A stretch of DNA of 64,000 nucleotides from Lysobacter arenosi (GTDB taxonomy: Bacteria > Pseudomonadota > Gammaproteobacteria > Xanthomonadales > Xanthomonadaceae): contig NZ_CP071517.1 of the NCBI RefSeq assembly GCF_016613475.2, forward strand, positions 3,596,001-3,660,000. Direction: 5' to 3'. The position numbers and the translations under genes are program-made. The notes under the pieces were generated by a model. That model saw only the letters and a list, made by a program, of their open reading frames with translations, was not told the DNA's origin and did not search any database. Shown here in pieces: positions 8,791 through 17,733 of this stretch (the stretch's first letter is position 1; the number at the start of each line of letters is the position of its first letter).

Positions 8791-9976
8791 GGCGCTCGCT
8801 GTCGTGCGTTGCATCGCCGATGGGGGCGCTGCATGCCGGCGCATCGTCGGCTTCGACGATGGCGTACTTGGTGATCGACCCGACCACCGGGTCCTCGCCG
8901 CGGAACGAGACCTCGGCACCGGCAGGCACGTCGATCAGGTCGTAAACCTCGCACGAGGAAACGCAGATCCGTTTCCGGCCGGGATCCTCGTCGAACGCCC
9001 GTAAGGCCAGCACTTCTGCCGGCGATGCCCCGCCGAAACGCCACGACTGCTCCAGCACGCCGCAGCGGACTTCGCCGGCACCGTCTTCGCCATGGACGAT
9101 GTCGTAGTTGCGGCGCGACGCGAAGAACTGCGGCCAGGCACGGCTGACTTCGCGGTCGTAGCCGACAGACGCGGCGATGGCACGACGTTCGCGCTCGTCG
9201 ACGGCGGCCCGCAGCAGGTCATCGAGACCGCCGCGCAGGCAACGCAGCGTCGAACCACCATAAACCTCGTGCCCGGCATGGTTGCGCGTTGTCCGCTGCG
9301 TGCCGCTGTAGGCCAGGGATATCGTGCCGACCATCAGCACGCCGACGCTGTAGGTGGTCGCCGTCGCCAGGTTCAGTTCGAGCACCAGGCCGGCCTCGCC
9401 GATGGCAGCGGCATCGAGGCTGTCGATTGCCGCGTCAAGCTCCTGCGCGGTGGCGACGACGCGCTGGCCAGAGCCGCCGATGCCGTGCCCGGGCTTGCTG
9501 CGGATGGGCATGCCGGAGGCCAGCAGGGAACGACCCGCGCGCCGTGCGTCGTCCAGGTTGAACACCGTCACCCCCGGCAGCACGGACGGCGCCAGCGCAT
9601 CGCCGAGCGCAGGCGACCAGCCATCGGGGAGATCGCGCGCGCCTTCCGGCGCCGGATGCGTGATCGACTTGGTCGCCACGAACGGGTGGGGCACCACGCC
9701 ACCGAACAGATCCGCAGGGCCGTGGATGCCGAAGCGTTCGGCTTCGGCGGTCAGCAGCGTCCGGTCGGGTACGAAATAGACAGGCCCGTCGAACGCGCTG
9801 TCGACAACGTACTCGCCTCCGAAGCCCAAACGGAGGGCCGTTGCCAGATGCTGCGCGGCCCACTGCCGCGTGGCCTTTTCGTGAATGCCGCGCTTGCGGG
9901 TGAGGATCAGGTCGAGCACTTGGCCACGGTGCGCCTGACCACGGTTGCGTTCTCCCCGACCGATCGCGCCGGCCAT
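8774..9976 (-). CDS. DUF3182 family protein (ATP-grasp-like)
   Basis: A 400-residue cytoplasmic protein. I assign it to DUF3182 from memory of the family's length and layout. The central part resembles an ATP-grasp enzyme: a lysine in RSKPGHGIGGSGQRVVA (about 180, loop-like), an acidic strand (AGLVLELNLATATTYSVG) and an RNYD segment. No substrate is known for the family. ATG 9976 lies 6 bases after the stop of the small upstream gene; TTG 9982 is an alternative. Its 3' end overlaps the hydrolase. Its place between a small conserved protein and a hydrolase suggests a small-molecule ligase/hydrolase pair; this is inference. Confidence 0.75.
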   Translation of the reverse strand: MAGAIGRGERNRGQAHRGQVLDLILTRKRGIHEKATRQWAAQHLATALRLGFGGEYVVDSAFDGPVYFVPDRTLLTAEAERFGIHGPADLFGGVVPHPFVATKSITHPAPEGARDLPDGWSPALGDALAPSVLPGVTVFNLDDARRAGRSLLASGMPIRSKPGHGIGGSGQRVVATAQELDAAIDSLDAAAIGEAGLVLELNLATATTYSVGVLMVGTISLAYSGTQRTTRNHAGHEVYGGSTLRCLRGGLDDLLRAAVDERERRAIAASVGYDREVSRAWPQFFASRRNYDIVHGEDGAGEVRCGVLEQSWRFGGASPAEVLALRAFDEDPGRKRICVSSCEVYDLIDVPAGAEVSFRGEDPVVGSITKYAIVEADDAPACSAPIGDATHDSERHGHPA

Positions 9977-9982
9977 CTCCAA

Positions 9983-10294
<312 letters not shown>

Positions 10295-11491
10295 TCAGTG
10301 CCAGGCGCTGCCAACCTGGATGTAGAACGTTTCATCCTCCGGGCCCCATGCGTAATCGATGCCCGTGTAGAGGCCGAGCTGGCGAGCGATCAGGTAGCGC
10401 ACGCCGGTGCCCTTGGCGACTTCGCTCTGGCCATCACCGAAGCTGTTGTGCCGGCCCCAGGTGCGACCTGCGCCGGCGAATGCGATCAGCGCCCAGCGCG
10501 GCGTCATGTTCCAGCGCAGCTCGGTCTCCAGTGTCGCCGCGCGCGTGTCCTGGTAGCGGGCCGAGCCGATACCGCGCAGGTCGATGTAGGGCAGCCGGTA
10601 GAACGGGATGTCGCCGTTGGCCCAGCGCACGTCGGCTCGGCCACCCAGGACGAAGCGATCTCCGCCAGAAGACAGGCGGCCAAAGGGCAGGTAGCCGAAG
10701 GCATGGCCGCGGTAGCTCTGGAAGTCGTTGTCGCTGCCGATCAGATCATCGTAGAAGTTGCCTTCGATCATCCCCAACCAGCCGTTGTTGGGCGTGAACG
10801 TGTTGTCGCGGTCGTCGAACTCCAGCGACAGGCCCAGGCCGGAGCTTCGCTCACTGAGTTCCTTCGGGTTGAACCGGTCGCTGTCGGACTCGACATCGAA
10901 TCCGATGTCCAGGTCCATGTAGATCCACGCCAGGCCCACGAACAGGTCCTGCTTGCCCAGGCGCTTGAACACCTGCTGCAACGACATGATGCCGTCCATG
11001 TTGTAGCCGATCTGCTGCGGCGGCAGGAACCGCCCGGGCGTATAGAAGTCCAGGTTGATGTCGGTCTTGGCGACGCCGCCGCGGTAACGCCAGCGGTCGT
11101 CGTCGAAGTGCAGGATCGCGCCGGCACCGTAGGCCTGGCTGCCATTGGAGGTGCGCATGGCACCGAAGCCGTAGATGTCGGGCGCAACCATCTTCTTGCG
11201 TCCGTCGTCATCGGTGCGCGTGGTTGCGCCTGCTGGCTTGTGGAAGAAGGTCAACGCAATGCCACCACCCGTACCGACGGCGGGGTCGGTGATGATGATC
11301 GGCACGGGCAGGAAGCCCTTGTGCTCGAGCAGCCAGCGCGACATGTCGAATTTGCTGTCGGCGGGGTCCTGCAGCAGTTCGCGGAATCCGTCCTTGGCCG
11401 GCGCGTCCGTCGTCACTTCGTCTGCGGCATCCACGGGTGTCGACATCACCATCGCCATCGACAGGCCAAACCCCACCAGCAATGCCTTCAT
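10295..11491 (-). CDS. BamA/TamA-type outer-membrane barrel protein (surface antigen, without POTRA)
   Basis: A 398-residue protein with a signal peptide (MKALLVGFGLSMAMVMSTPVDA). An N-terminal segment with DPAVGTGGGIALTFF is typical of the start of bacterial surface-antigen barrels. Regular beta strands follow (GLGLSLEFDDRDNTFTPNNG, RFVLGGRADVRWANGDIPFY), and the YIQVGSAWH end carries a terminal aromatic. POTRA domains are absent, so it is not BamA itself. The DDRDNTFTPNNGW motif is diagnostic of Omp85-type barrels. It ends the five-gene exported-protein series; the 31-base gap from the upstream gene supports cotranscription. It may be a porin-like partner of the secreted proteins upstream. 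Confidence 0.83.
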   Translation of the reverse strand: MKALLVGFGLSMAMVMSTPVDAADEVTTDAPAKDGFRELLQDPADSKFDMSRWLLEHKGFLPVPIIITDPAVGTGGGIALTFFHKPAGATTRTDDDGRKKMVAPDIYGFGAMRTSNGSQAYGAGAILHFDDDRWRYRGGVAKTDINLDFYTPGRFLPPQQIGYNMDGIMSLQQVFKRLGKQDLFVGLAWIYMDLDIGFDVESDSDRFNPKELSERSSGLGLSLEFDDRDNTFTPNNGWLGMIEGNFYDDLIGSDNDFQSYRGHAFGYLPFGRLSSGGDRFVLGGRADVRWANGDIPFYRLPYIDLRGIGSARYQDTRAATLETELRWNMTPRWALIAFAGAGRTWGRHNSFGDGQSEVAKGTGVRYLIARQLGLYTGIDYAWGPEDETFYIQVGSAWH

Positions 11492-11522
11492 CCGTTGTCC
11501 CTGGATTGTTTGCGAAGTCGGC

Positions 11523-12476
11523 TCAGAACGTGATGCTCGCCGAGAGCATGAACGGGTCACCCTTGAGCCGGTTCTCGACATCGAACTCCTTCAGCCAGCG
11601 CGCCGAGAATTCGACCTGGCCGCCGTCCCACTTCTTCGCGTAGGTGGCGATCGGTCCGAGCGCGAGCGAGTGGCCCTTGAAGCCGTCCAGACGGTCGGCG
11701 AGCGCACTGTCATCGTCTTCGATCTGTTCGATCCAGCCACCGACACCGCCGATGCCCCAACCGTTGCCGAAGCGCTTGACCAGCAGCGAGTCGACGCGGA
11801 ACACCGCGCCGTTCTGGTAGTCGGTGGCTTCGTTCTCGGTGTAGATGTCGACCGCGGTCGTGGTGCTCCACTCCAGCGTGCCCTTCTGGAACAGCTGGGT
11901 GTAGCCGACCGTCGGCGAGAAGGTCCAGTTGTTGAGGCTGGGATTGGCCAGGCGCCCGGCTTCGTAGTCGCCGGTCGGCGCGTAGATGTACAGCGACAGC
12001 GAGACGTGGCGAAGCTGGTCGATGTGGTAGCTGGCGATCACCGGCGCGAAGAATGCGTCGAACAGCCCGCTGTCGCTGTCGCTGCGGGTGCCGGTGATCG
12101 GTCCCAGGCGCACGTCGGCATCGGCTTCGACATCGATGAAGGGAATCGTCGCCATCGAGGCGAAGTTCCAGCGGCCCTCACCGGTGTCCCAGATGTACAG
12201 GCCGGTGAGGGTGAGCATGTCGAAGGTGCCGGTCAGGCCGACCGACGTGACGCCGCCGATCGGAATCTCGCGCTCACCGCCGATGTCGCCGGAGTAGTGC
12301 GCGTAGCCGATCTGCATGTTCCAGCCCGGCGTGGGCGGGATCAGGCCCGAGTAGGACGCCGCCTGCAGGCCGGTGATCGGGCGTCCGACCGCGCCTTCGG
12401 TTGCGCATGCCGGCGCGAAGATGGCAGCGGCGCTGACGGCCGCTGCAAGGATGGATCCACGAATCGTTTTGTTCAT
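11523..12476 (-). CDS. Outer-membrane transporter of the MetA-pathway / SphA-like family
   Basis: A 317-residue protein with a signal peptide (MNKTIRGSILAAAVSAAAIFAPACA) that contains a possible lipobox-like APAC. The body is a barrel with strands such as TSVGLTGTFDMLTLTGLYIW, WTFSPTVGYTQLFQKGTLEW and GWGIGGVGGWIEQ, and a final SASITF. Pattern and length fit the Phenol_MetA_deg family of presumed hydrophobic-substrate channels. Substrate unknown. It starts 22 bases after the GPW-repeat gene's stop and precedes the BamA-like gene, which puts two different barrels side by side in one operon. Confidence 0.8.
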   Translation of the reverse strand: MNKTIRGSILAAAVSAAAIFAPACATEGAVGRPITGLQAASYSGLIPPTPGWNMQIGYAHYSGDIGGEREIPIGGVTSVGLTGTFDMLTLTGLYIWDTGEGRWNFASMATIPFIDVEADADVRLGPITGTRSDSDSGLFDAFFAPVIASYHIDQLRHVSLSLYIYAPTGDYEAGRLANPSLNNWTFSPTVGYTQLFQKGTLEWSTTTAVDIYTENEATDYQNGAVFRVDSLLVKRFGNGWGIGGVGGWIEQIEDDDSALADRLDGFKGHSLALGPIATYAKKWDGGQVEFSARWLKEFDVENRLKGDPFMLSASITF

Positions 12477-12498
12477 TCAGGCCCCCCGGCCGTTGTTG

Positions 12499-15090
12499 TC
12501 AGCGTCGCCGGAACCCGCCGCCGCCCATGCGACCGCCACCCATGCTGGGACGGAAGCCGCCGACCGGCCGGTTGTAACCACCGGCCGGACGGTTGTAGCC
12601 GCCAGCGGGCCGGTTGTAGTTGCCGCCGGAACCCATGTTCGACGGTCGCCCGCCGTAGCTGCCGCCGGTGATGCGCTCGTTGCCGCGGTCGCGCGCCATG
12701 CGTTCGCTGTCGAGTTGGCGGGTTTCACCGCCCAGGTTCCTCGACGAATCCGGACGCGTGACCTGGCTCCAGCCGTTCTCGTCGTGCTTGTAGACGTTGC
12801 CATCCTTGCCGGCGTAGACGTTGTCGTTGATGTTGACCACGCCACCGCGACTGAGCTCGCCGGAGTCGGCGTTGTAGTGGAAACCGCCCGCGCCCTTGGC
12901 ATCGACGCGATCGCCCTGGCTGTTGAACGCGCCGCCACCGGCTGCGCCATTGGGTCCGGCCACTGCGCCACCGGCACTTTGCGTCACACGTCCGGTGTTG
13001 GTGTTGACCGTGGTGCGGCTGCCGCCTGCTGCGGCCTGGCCGGTGTACGGATTGACCGCGACTCCGCCGCCGCCGGCGACGACGCGACCGGTCTGCGGGT
13101 TGTAACGGATGCCCTGCGCGCCAGCGCGCGTGGTGCCGGTATAGATGTTGGTGTTGACGCCGGCGCGGCCGACGCCGCGACCGCCGGTGGCTTCGTTGTA
13201 GTAACCGCCGCGGCCAGCGCGACCGACATTGCCGGTCCACGGATCGGCCCAGGCGGCTGCAGTGCCGCGAACGGCGGCATTGCCCCAGTGGCCATAGACA
13301 TTCCACGCGGCCGCGCCACCGCCCCAGTAGCCCCAGCCATAGCCCGGGCCGTACCACGGGCCCCACCAGGGGCTGTAGGGACCGTACCAGCCGCCGTACC
13401 AGCCCCAGCCGTAGCCGAACGTCCAGCCGACCCAGGCGTTCCAGCCGAAGTACACGCCCATGCCGTAGGTCGCCGGGCAGCCGTACCAGTACGCGCCGAC
13501 CCACGGGTCGCAGGCGTAGCCGGTGCCATAGACGACCACGTTGTCGGTCACTACCGTGCCGTAATAGCCCGGCGTGTAACCGACGTACACCTCGTCGTCG
13601 CTGCTGCCGTACACGCGCACGTAGGTGACGTAATGCAGCGGCGAGCTGGTCGGGATCGAATAGATCTCCGCCGGCACGCTGGTTGCCACCGTCCACGGAC
13701 CGGTCGCCGAGCTGGCGTTGAACCAGATGCCCTTGTCGACCGCGTAGAAACTGTTGGCCGCGACCTTGATCACCGGCACTGCGGTGTTGTGCGCGTACTG
13801 CAGCGTGGTGCCGCCGATCGAGACGAACTGCGGCGCGCCGTCGTACTGCACGTTGAGCTTGGCTTCGTTGCGCTTGACCGTCGCGTTCTGCGGGATGTCG
13901 TTGGCGATCAGCGCCTCGCGCGATTCAGGCGTGTTCGGTATCGAGGCCAGCACGCCGCTCTTCGGGCTGTCCGGCGGAATCTTCGCGAACTCGGCCGGCA
14001 GGCTCGACGGCGGCACGTAGCGCCACGGTCCCTTGCTGGTCGCGGCAGTGAACCAGCGGCCCGACACGAGCACGTACCAGGCATTGTCGGCGGCGCCGTC
14101 GAGGATCACGTCGGCGCCGGTGTTGTCGATGTAGCTCAGTTTCGTGCCAGGGATGGCGAGGAACTGCGGCTCGCCCTGCACCGAGATCAGCTCCGACGGG
14201 TGGGTGCGCACGTATATGTCGGGCGCCCTGCCAGAAGCGAAGTCCTGCTTGAGCGCATCGGGCGGATTGTCGAACGTGTCGACGTCCTTGCCTGCCTTCG
14301 CCATCGCCTGCGTCAGCGCCGCATCGACGCTGGCAGCCGCGGTCCACGGGCCGCTCAGCGCGGGTGCCGTCGACCAGTGCCCGGCGACGTTGGTGTAGTA
14401 CTTGCCGCCTTGCTGCAACAGCAGCGAGCGGGTGTTGATCACCCGTTGCACGCCCGACACGCCGCTGGGCTTGAGCACCGGATTGCCGTCGACCAGCAGC
14501 AGCACCGCCGGCGTGGTGCTGAAGATGATGTCGGGCGGGTCGTTCTTCACCGGCAGCGACGGCGGCATCTTCGCGTCGACCTCGGCTATGGCCATTGCCG
14601 ACTCGAGCATGTCCAGCGACAAGGTCAGGGTCGACTTGGTCTTCAGTTGCTGCCGTGCCAGCTGCAGGTACTGGTCCTGCTTGGCCGTCGCGGTCGGGAA
14701 GCTCGCCGACGGCAGCTGCAGGTCGGTCAGCACCACCGCGCGCGCTTCCTTGTCGATCTCGGTGCGCGCCTGGAACTGCACCACGCCGTAGTCGAACGAC
14801 GGCTCCGATTTGCCGTCCTTGCCGGTGTGGACGCCCGACTTCACCGCCATCACGAAGCGGCCCTTGAGCTGGTTGCCTTCCCAGCTGTCGTACTGCGGCT
14901 GGTGCACGCTGAAGCTGGTGCCCTGCACGGTGAAGTCACGCGGGAACGGACGTGCGTCGATGTTCGCCGCCGCTGACGTGCCGGTCGACGATGTCCCTTG
15001 CGCGACCACCTGCGGTACACCGAACAAGGCCGACCCGGCGAGCATGGCGATGGCCAGGCTCAGGACCGGCACGATGGGATTGATGCGCAT
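12499..15090 (-). CDS. Large secreted GPW-repeat, Gly/Tyr/Trp-rich protein
   Basis: An 863-residue protein. A signal peptide (about 1-30) comes first. A mixed alpha/beta region (about 45-500) contains three spaced copies of a motif like YxxxxGxWxxAxxxxGPW: GHWSTAPALSGPW, GRWFTAATSKGPW and GIWFNASSATGPW. A very Trp/Tyr/Gly-rich stretch follows (about 525-600), then Gly/Asn/Arg repeats and three tandem GGYNRPAGG-type units at the C-terminus. I recall similar proteins labelled carbohydrate-binding family V/XII, but no glycan-binding site is proven here. The low-complexity C-terminal half suggests a surface or extracellular matrix role. It is the third of five exported-protein genes. Confidence 0.8.
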   Translation of the reverse strand: MRINPIVPVLSLAIAMLAGSALFGVPQVVAQGTSSTGTSAAANIDARPFPRDFTVQGTSFSVHQPQYDSWEGNQLKGRFVMAVKSGVHTGKDGKSEPSFDYGVVQFQARTEIDKEARAVVLTDLQLPSASFPTATAKQDQYLQLARQQLKTKSTLTLSLDMLESAMAIAEVDAKMPPSLPVKNDPPDIIFSTTPAVLLLVDGNPVLKPSGVSGVQRVINTRSLLLQQGGKYYTNVAGHWSTAPALSGPWTAAASVDAALTQAMAKAGKDVDTFDNPPDALKQDFASGRAPDIYVRTHPSELISVQGEPQFLAIPGTKLSYIDNTGADVILDGAADNAWYVLVSGRWFTAATSKGPWRYVPPSSLPAEFAKIPPDSPKSGVLASIPNTPESREALIANDIPQNATVKRNEAKLNVQYDGAPQFVSIGGTTLQYAHNTAVPVIKVAANSFYAVDKGIWFNASSATGPWTVATSVPAEIYSIPTSSPLHYVTYVRVYGSSDDEVYVGYTPGYYGTVVTDNVVVYGTGYACDPWVGAYWYGCPATYGMGVYFGWNAWVGWTFGYGWGWYGGWYGPYSPWWGPWYGPGYGWGYWGGGAAAWNVYGHWGNAAVRGTAAAWADPWTGNVGRAGRGGYYNEATGGRGVGRAGVNTNIYTGTTRAGAQGIRYNPQTGRVVAGGGGVAVNPYTGQAAAGGSRTTVNTNTGRVTQSAGGAVAGPNGAAGGGAFNSQGDRVDAKGAGGFHYNADSGELSRGGVVNINDNVYAGKDGNVYKHDENGWSQVTRPDSSRNLGGETRQLDSERMARDRGNERITGGSYGGRPSNMGSGGNYNRPAGGYNRPAGGYNRPVGGFRPSMGGGRMGGGGFRRR

Positions 15091-15169
15091 GGGTGGCCTC
15101 TATGCAGTGAAACCGTACGGTTTGTAGCGGGGCGCGCTTTCACGCGCGCCGGATGGGTTGCCGCCCGGC

Positions 15170-15721
15170 TCAGCCGGGCGGATTGACGACGACGTACTGC
15201 ACGGTGGTGCCCGCGTACTGCGGTTCGTACCAGGTGCTTCCGCACTGCTGGTAGGCGACGCCGTTGACCACGGAGGTCACGCAGCTGGGCGGCACCGAGT
15301 AGACGATCGATCCGATCACCGCCGAGGTCACCGCCACGGCCGTGGTGACTGCGGCGGCGGTCGCGATCGGATGGTCGTCCCAGCCGTGGTTCCAGCCGTT
15401 GTCGACATCGATGTCGATGTCGTTGTGGATGTTCACGTCGCGGTTGATGTTGGTATTGCGATTGACGTTGGTGTTGCGATTGACGTTGTGGTTGACGTTG
15501 GCGTTGCGGTTGACATTGGCATTGCCGCCACGGTTCGCGTTCGCCGCGCGGGCACCGCCGCCACCGCCGCCGCGCGGTGCCGAAGCGTGGTTGACGCTGG
15601 TGCGCGCGCCGCCACGGGCGTGCGGTCCGGCTTCGACATCGAAGCTGACTGACATCAGCGCGGTGGTACCGGCAAACAGCCCAAGACCGATACCGAGCAA
15701 GGTGAGGTTGCGGATGCTCAT
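15170..15721 (-). CDS. Exported Asn-repeat protein of unknown function
   Basis: A 183-residue protein with an N-terminal hydrophobic segment (LTLLGIGLGLFAGTTALMSV). A Gly/Ala/Arg linker follows, then a run of Asn-x-Asn units (NVNRNANVNHNVNRNTNVNR and onward, about 70-105), a DIDIDVD acidic end, a hydrophobic helix (AAAVTTAVAVTSAVIGSIVY) and a conserved-looking tail with a Cys pair (PPSCVTSVVNGVAYQQC). The Cys tail is shared by many uncharacterised small exported proteins. Its ATG overlaps the DUF2092 stop as ATGA, which implies translational coupling. The repeat could be adhesive or a beta-solenoid-like spacer; this is inference. Confidence 0.75.
   Translation of the reverse strand: MSIRNLTLLGIGLGLFAGTTALMSVSFDVEAGPHARGGARTSVNHASAPRGGGGGGARAANANRGGNANVNRNANVNHNVNRNTNVNRNTNINRDVNIHNDIDIDVDNGWNHGWDDHPIATAAAVTTAVAVTSAVIGSIVYSVPPSCVTSVVNGVAYQQCGSTWYEPQYAGTTVQYVVVNPPG
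15425..15530 (-). repeat. Short degenerate repeats coding for Asn-x-Asn units
   Basis: On the minus strand, near-repeats of AAC-x-x-x-AAC spaced 6-12 bases encode the Asn/Arg/Val array. The copies differ at third positions, so the protein pattern rather than the DNA appears to be kept. Confidence 0.75.
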
Positions 15722-16518
15722 GGCGACTTCTCCTCTACGGCGACCACGTCGACCGCGACCATCTGGATGCGGTGGGAGTCCTTCGGCGGAGTGAAGGTGA
15801 AGGCGCTGTCCTTGAGTCCGGCGGCGGTATTCCAGGTCAGCGTGGAGGCGTACTGCGGCTGTGCCGGGTCATCGGTGGTGGTGATGACCAGGCGGCGCGG
15901 CAGCGGCTTGGGACCAGCCTCGATCCAGACCTGCCAGTCGACACCTTCCTGGCGGAAGGCGTACTGGTCGGTGACCGTGCCGTCGATGCGGGCCGGGCCG
16001 ATCCGTGCCGCCGACTTCAGTGCCGACGTCGGGGCCTGGTCGGTCCCCCACAGGAACAGGTCGGCCAGCGGCATCTCGATGCCGTACGTCGATTCGACCG
16101 TGCCCAGCAGTTCGCGGATCGTCGGCGGCGCATCGACGGTGGCGTAGTACTTCGCCTTCGGGCCATAGACGGTCAGCGACTTGCCGTCGTAGAACATCTG
16201 CCGCTCCTTGCGATCGCTGTGCAGGTCAAGCTGCAATTTGTCGGGTGCTCGCACCTTGTAGTCGAGGGTGCCCGGGAACTGCAGTTTCTGACCGTCCTCC
16301 ATCACCAGCTCGATGGTGGTGTCGGCATGCACGGTGAAGTCCTTCAAGGAGCGCAGGTACTTGCCCATCTTCTCCAGCGCGGCAACGGCCTCTGGCTGCA
16401 CTGCCGGCGCAGCGGCGGGCGCGGCTGCCGGCGGGTCGGCCTTGGGCGGGGCGGCGGCCATGGCCAACGGCGCGGCGAGCGCCAGGCACAGACCTGTGAT
16501 CAACGCGGGGTGACGCAT
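15718..16518 (-). CDS. DUF2092 family periplasmic protein
   Basis: A 266-residue protein with a signal peptide (MRHPALITGLCLALAAPLAMA) and a Pro/Ala linker. The DUF2092 domain (about 45-265) resembles LolA/LolB-type or outer-membrane lipoprotein-sorting folds: paired strands DFTVHADTTIELVMEDGQKL, DYKVRAPDKLQLDL, MFYDGKSLTVYGPK and RRLVITTTDD. AGGAG before the ATG at 16518 fixes the start; an upstream ATG lacks one. It is the first gene of the exported-protein operon and overlaps the next gene by four bases. A lipid- or peptide-binding carrier role is plausible from the fold but not shown. Confidence 0.82.
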   Translation of the reverse strand: MRHPALITGLCLALAAPLAMAAAPPKADPPAAAPAAAPAVQPEAVAALEKMGKYLRSLKDFTVHADTTIELVMEDGQKLQFPGTLDYKVRAPDKLQLDLHSDRKERQMFYDGKSLTVYGPKAKYYATVDAPPTIRELLGTVESTYGIEMPLADLFLWGTDQAPTSALKSAARIGPARIDGTVTDQYAFRQEGVDWQVWIEAGPKPLPRRLVITTTDDPAQPQYASTLTWNTAAGLKDSAFTFTPPKDSHRIQMVAVDVVAVEEKSP

Positions 16519-17008
16519 GTCGTTCTCCTGGAATGGGACGGCCACGGGCCGCCTTCGTGCGTGCCTGCGCAGCGGGATCGCGCGGGCACCGGTACGGTCA
16601 CGGGGCCTTGGCCACGGCGGGCGCTGCGCAAAGCGACAATGCTGTCACCACCTCCAGTGCAATGCCTGGAGTCGCTGGGCGGGTGTGGTGTCGTGGGGCG
16701 GTCATTCCATCGTCCTTTAGTGAGTGCGCAGCTGCTGCGTTGCCGCGCCTGCGCACGCCATGGCTGCTCGAGCAGACGGCTCACGTCGGCGGTGAACTTT
16801 CCTTGCGCGCCTACTGAGGCGGATGAATCATTGCTGGTACATTTCTGCCCGCGAAGCGTGAAAAGGCCGTGATGGCATCACGCGGCAGTGGTTGTGGCAA
16901 AACAGCGGCACGGCAAGTGCGCTGCGGCCATTCATGGTTGCGTCGCGGGCGACCAGTGAACGGGGTCCAGTCGTTGCCTGCAATCAACGTAAGGGGGCGA
17001 AACCGATC
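16519..17008. other. Divergent intergenic region, about 490 bases
   Basis: It lies between the DUF2092-led operon (minus) and the DUF1275 gene (plus) and presumably holds both promoters. I see no convincing coding frame, terminator or operator palindrome. Some open frames are present on both strands but show no protein-like composition. Confidence 0.5.
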
Positions 17009-17689
17009 GTGATTACCAGGTTGCCCGGGTGGGTGTGGACAGGTGCGTGGGTGCTGTCGTTCATCGCCGGAATCATCAACGTCGTCGGCCTGCTCGGCTT
17101 CGGCCACCAGGCCATCACGCATCTGACAGGCACCACGTCCCTGCTCGGCGCCGCGATTGCCGATGGTGATCCGCGAGGTGCGGTCCATTTCGGTGTCATG
17201 ATCCTGGCGTTCGTGCTGGGCTGCGCATTGAGCGGGTTCATCGTGCAGGACAGCGCGCTGAAGCTCGGGCGAAGATACGGCGTCGCGCTGCTGATCGAGT
17301 CGGGCCTGCTGTTCGCCGCGGTGCATCTGCTCGGCCATCGCAGTGCGCTTGGCATGTATGCCGCGGCAACCGCCTGCGGCCTGCAGAATGCGCTGGTCAG
17401 TACCTACAGCGGTTCGGTCGTGCGCACGACGCATGTCTCGGGGATGTTCACCGACCTGGGCATCTCCCTTGGGCATGTCGTGCGCGGGCTGGCCGTCGAT
17501 GCACGCAGGCTGCGCCTGTGCGTGCTCGTCATCTCCGGGTTCCTCTGCGGAGGCGTCGTCGGCGCCCTGGTGTTCCGCGCATTCGACTACGCAGCACTGC
17601 TGGTTCCGGCATGCCTGACGGCCGCGGCGGCGCTGTCATACGTCGTCTACCGCTCGCGCCACGCTGGAGCGCCCCAGGCAGGACCGTGA
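17009..17689 (+). CDS. DUF1275 (YoaK-like) membrane protein
   Basis: A 226-residue integral membrane protein with six or so hydrophobic segments (WVLSFIAGIINVVGLLGF, FGVMILAFVLGCALSGFIV, YGVALLIESGLLFAAVHLLG and three more). The family signature region HLTGTTSLLGAAIADGD lies near residue 35, and the internal GLQNALVSTYSGSVVRTTH motif is the strongest YoaK/DUF1275 marker. The function of the family is unknown. The start is uncertain: GTG 17009 follows AAGGGGG and gives a normal length, while ATG 16934 would add 25 residues without similarity. The gene is single. Confidence 0.82.
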   Translation: MITRLPGWVWTGAWVLSFIAGIINVVGLLGFGHQAITHLTGTTSLLGAAIADGDPRGAVHFGVMILAFVLGCALSGFIVQDSALKLGRRYGVALLIESGLLFAAVHLLGHRSALGMYAAATACGLQNALVSTYSGSVVRTTHVSGMFTDLGISLGHVVRGLAVDARRLRLCVLVISGFLCGGVVGALVFRAFDYAALLVPACLTAAAALSYVVYRSRHAGAPQAGP

Positions 17690-17696
17690 AAACAAA

Positions 17697-17719
17697 AAAC
17701 CCCGCGCGAGGCGGGGTTT
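17697..17719 (-). terminator. Terminator shared by tRNA-Met and the DUF1275 gene
   Basis: CCCCGC (17700-17705) pairs with GCGGGG (17711-17716). On the minus strand a T-run follows, suited to ending the tRNA transcript. On the plus strand it lies 8 bases past the DUF1275 stop with a short T tract. Confidence 0.75.
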
Positions 17720-17733
17720 CTTGCAGTACCGAG

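Noticed and set aside
12373..14976. Very long open frame opposite the GPW-repeat gene
   Set aside because: It is an Arg/Ala/Val-rich shadow of the real gene's high-GC codons, with no start context or recognisable domain; the minus-strand gene has a signal peptide and repeats.
15425..15530. CRISPR-like array
   Set aside because: The repeats are short, irregular and in frame with a protein, with no spacers or cas genes.
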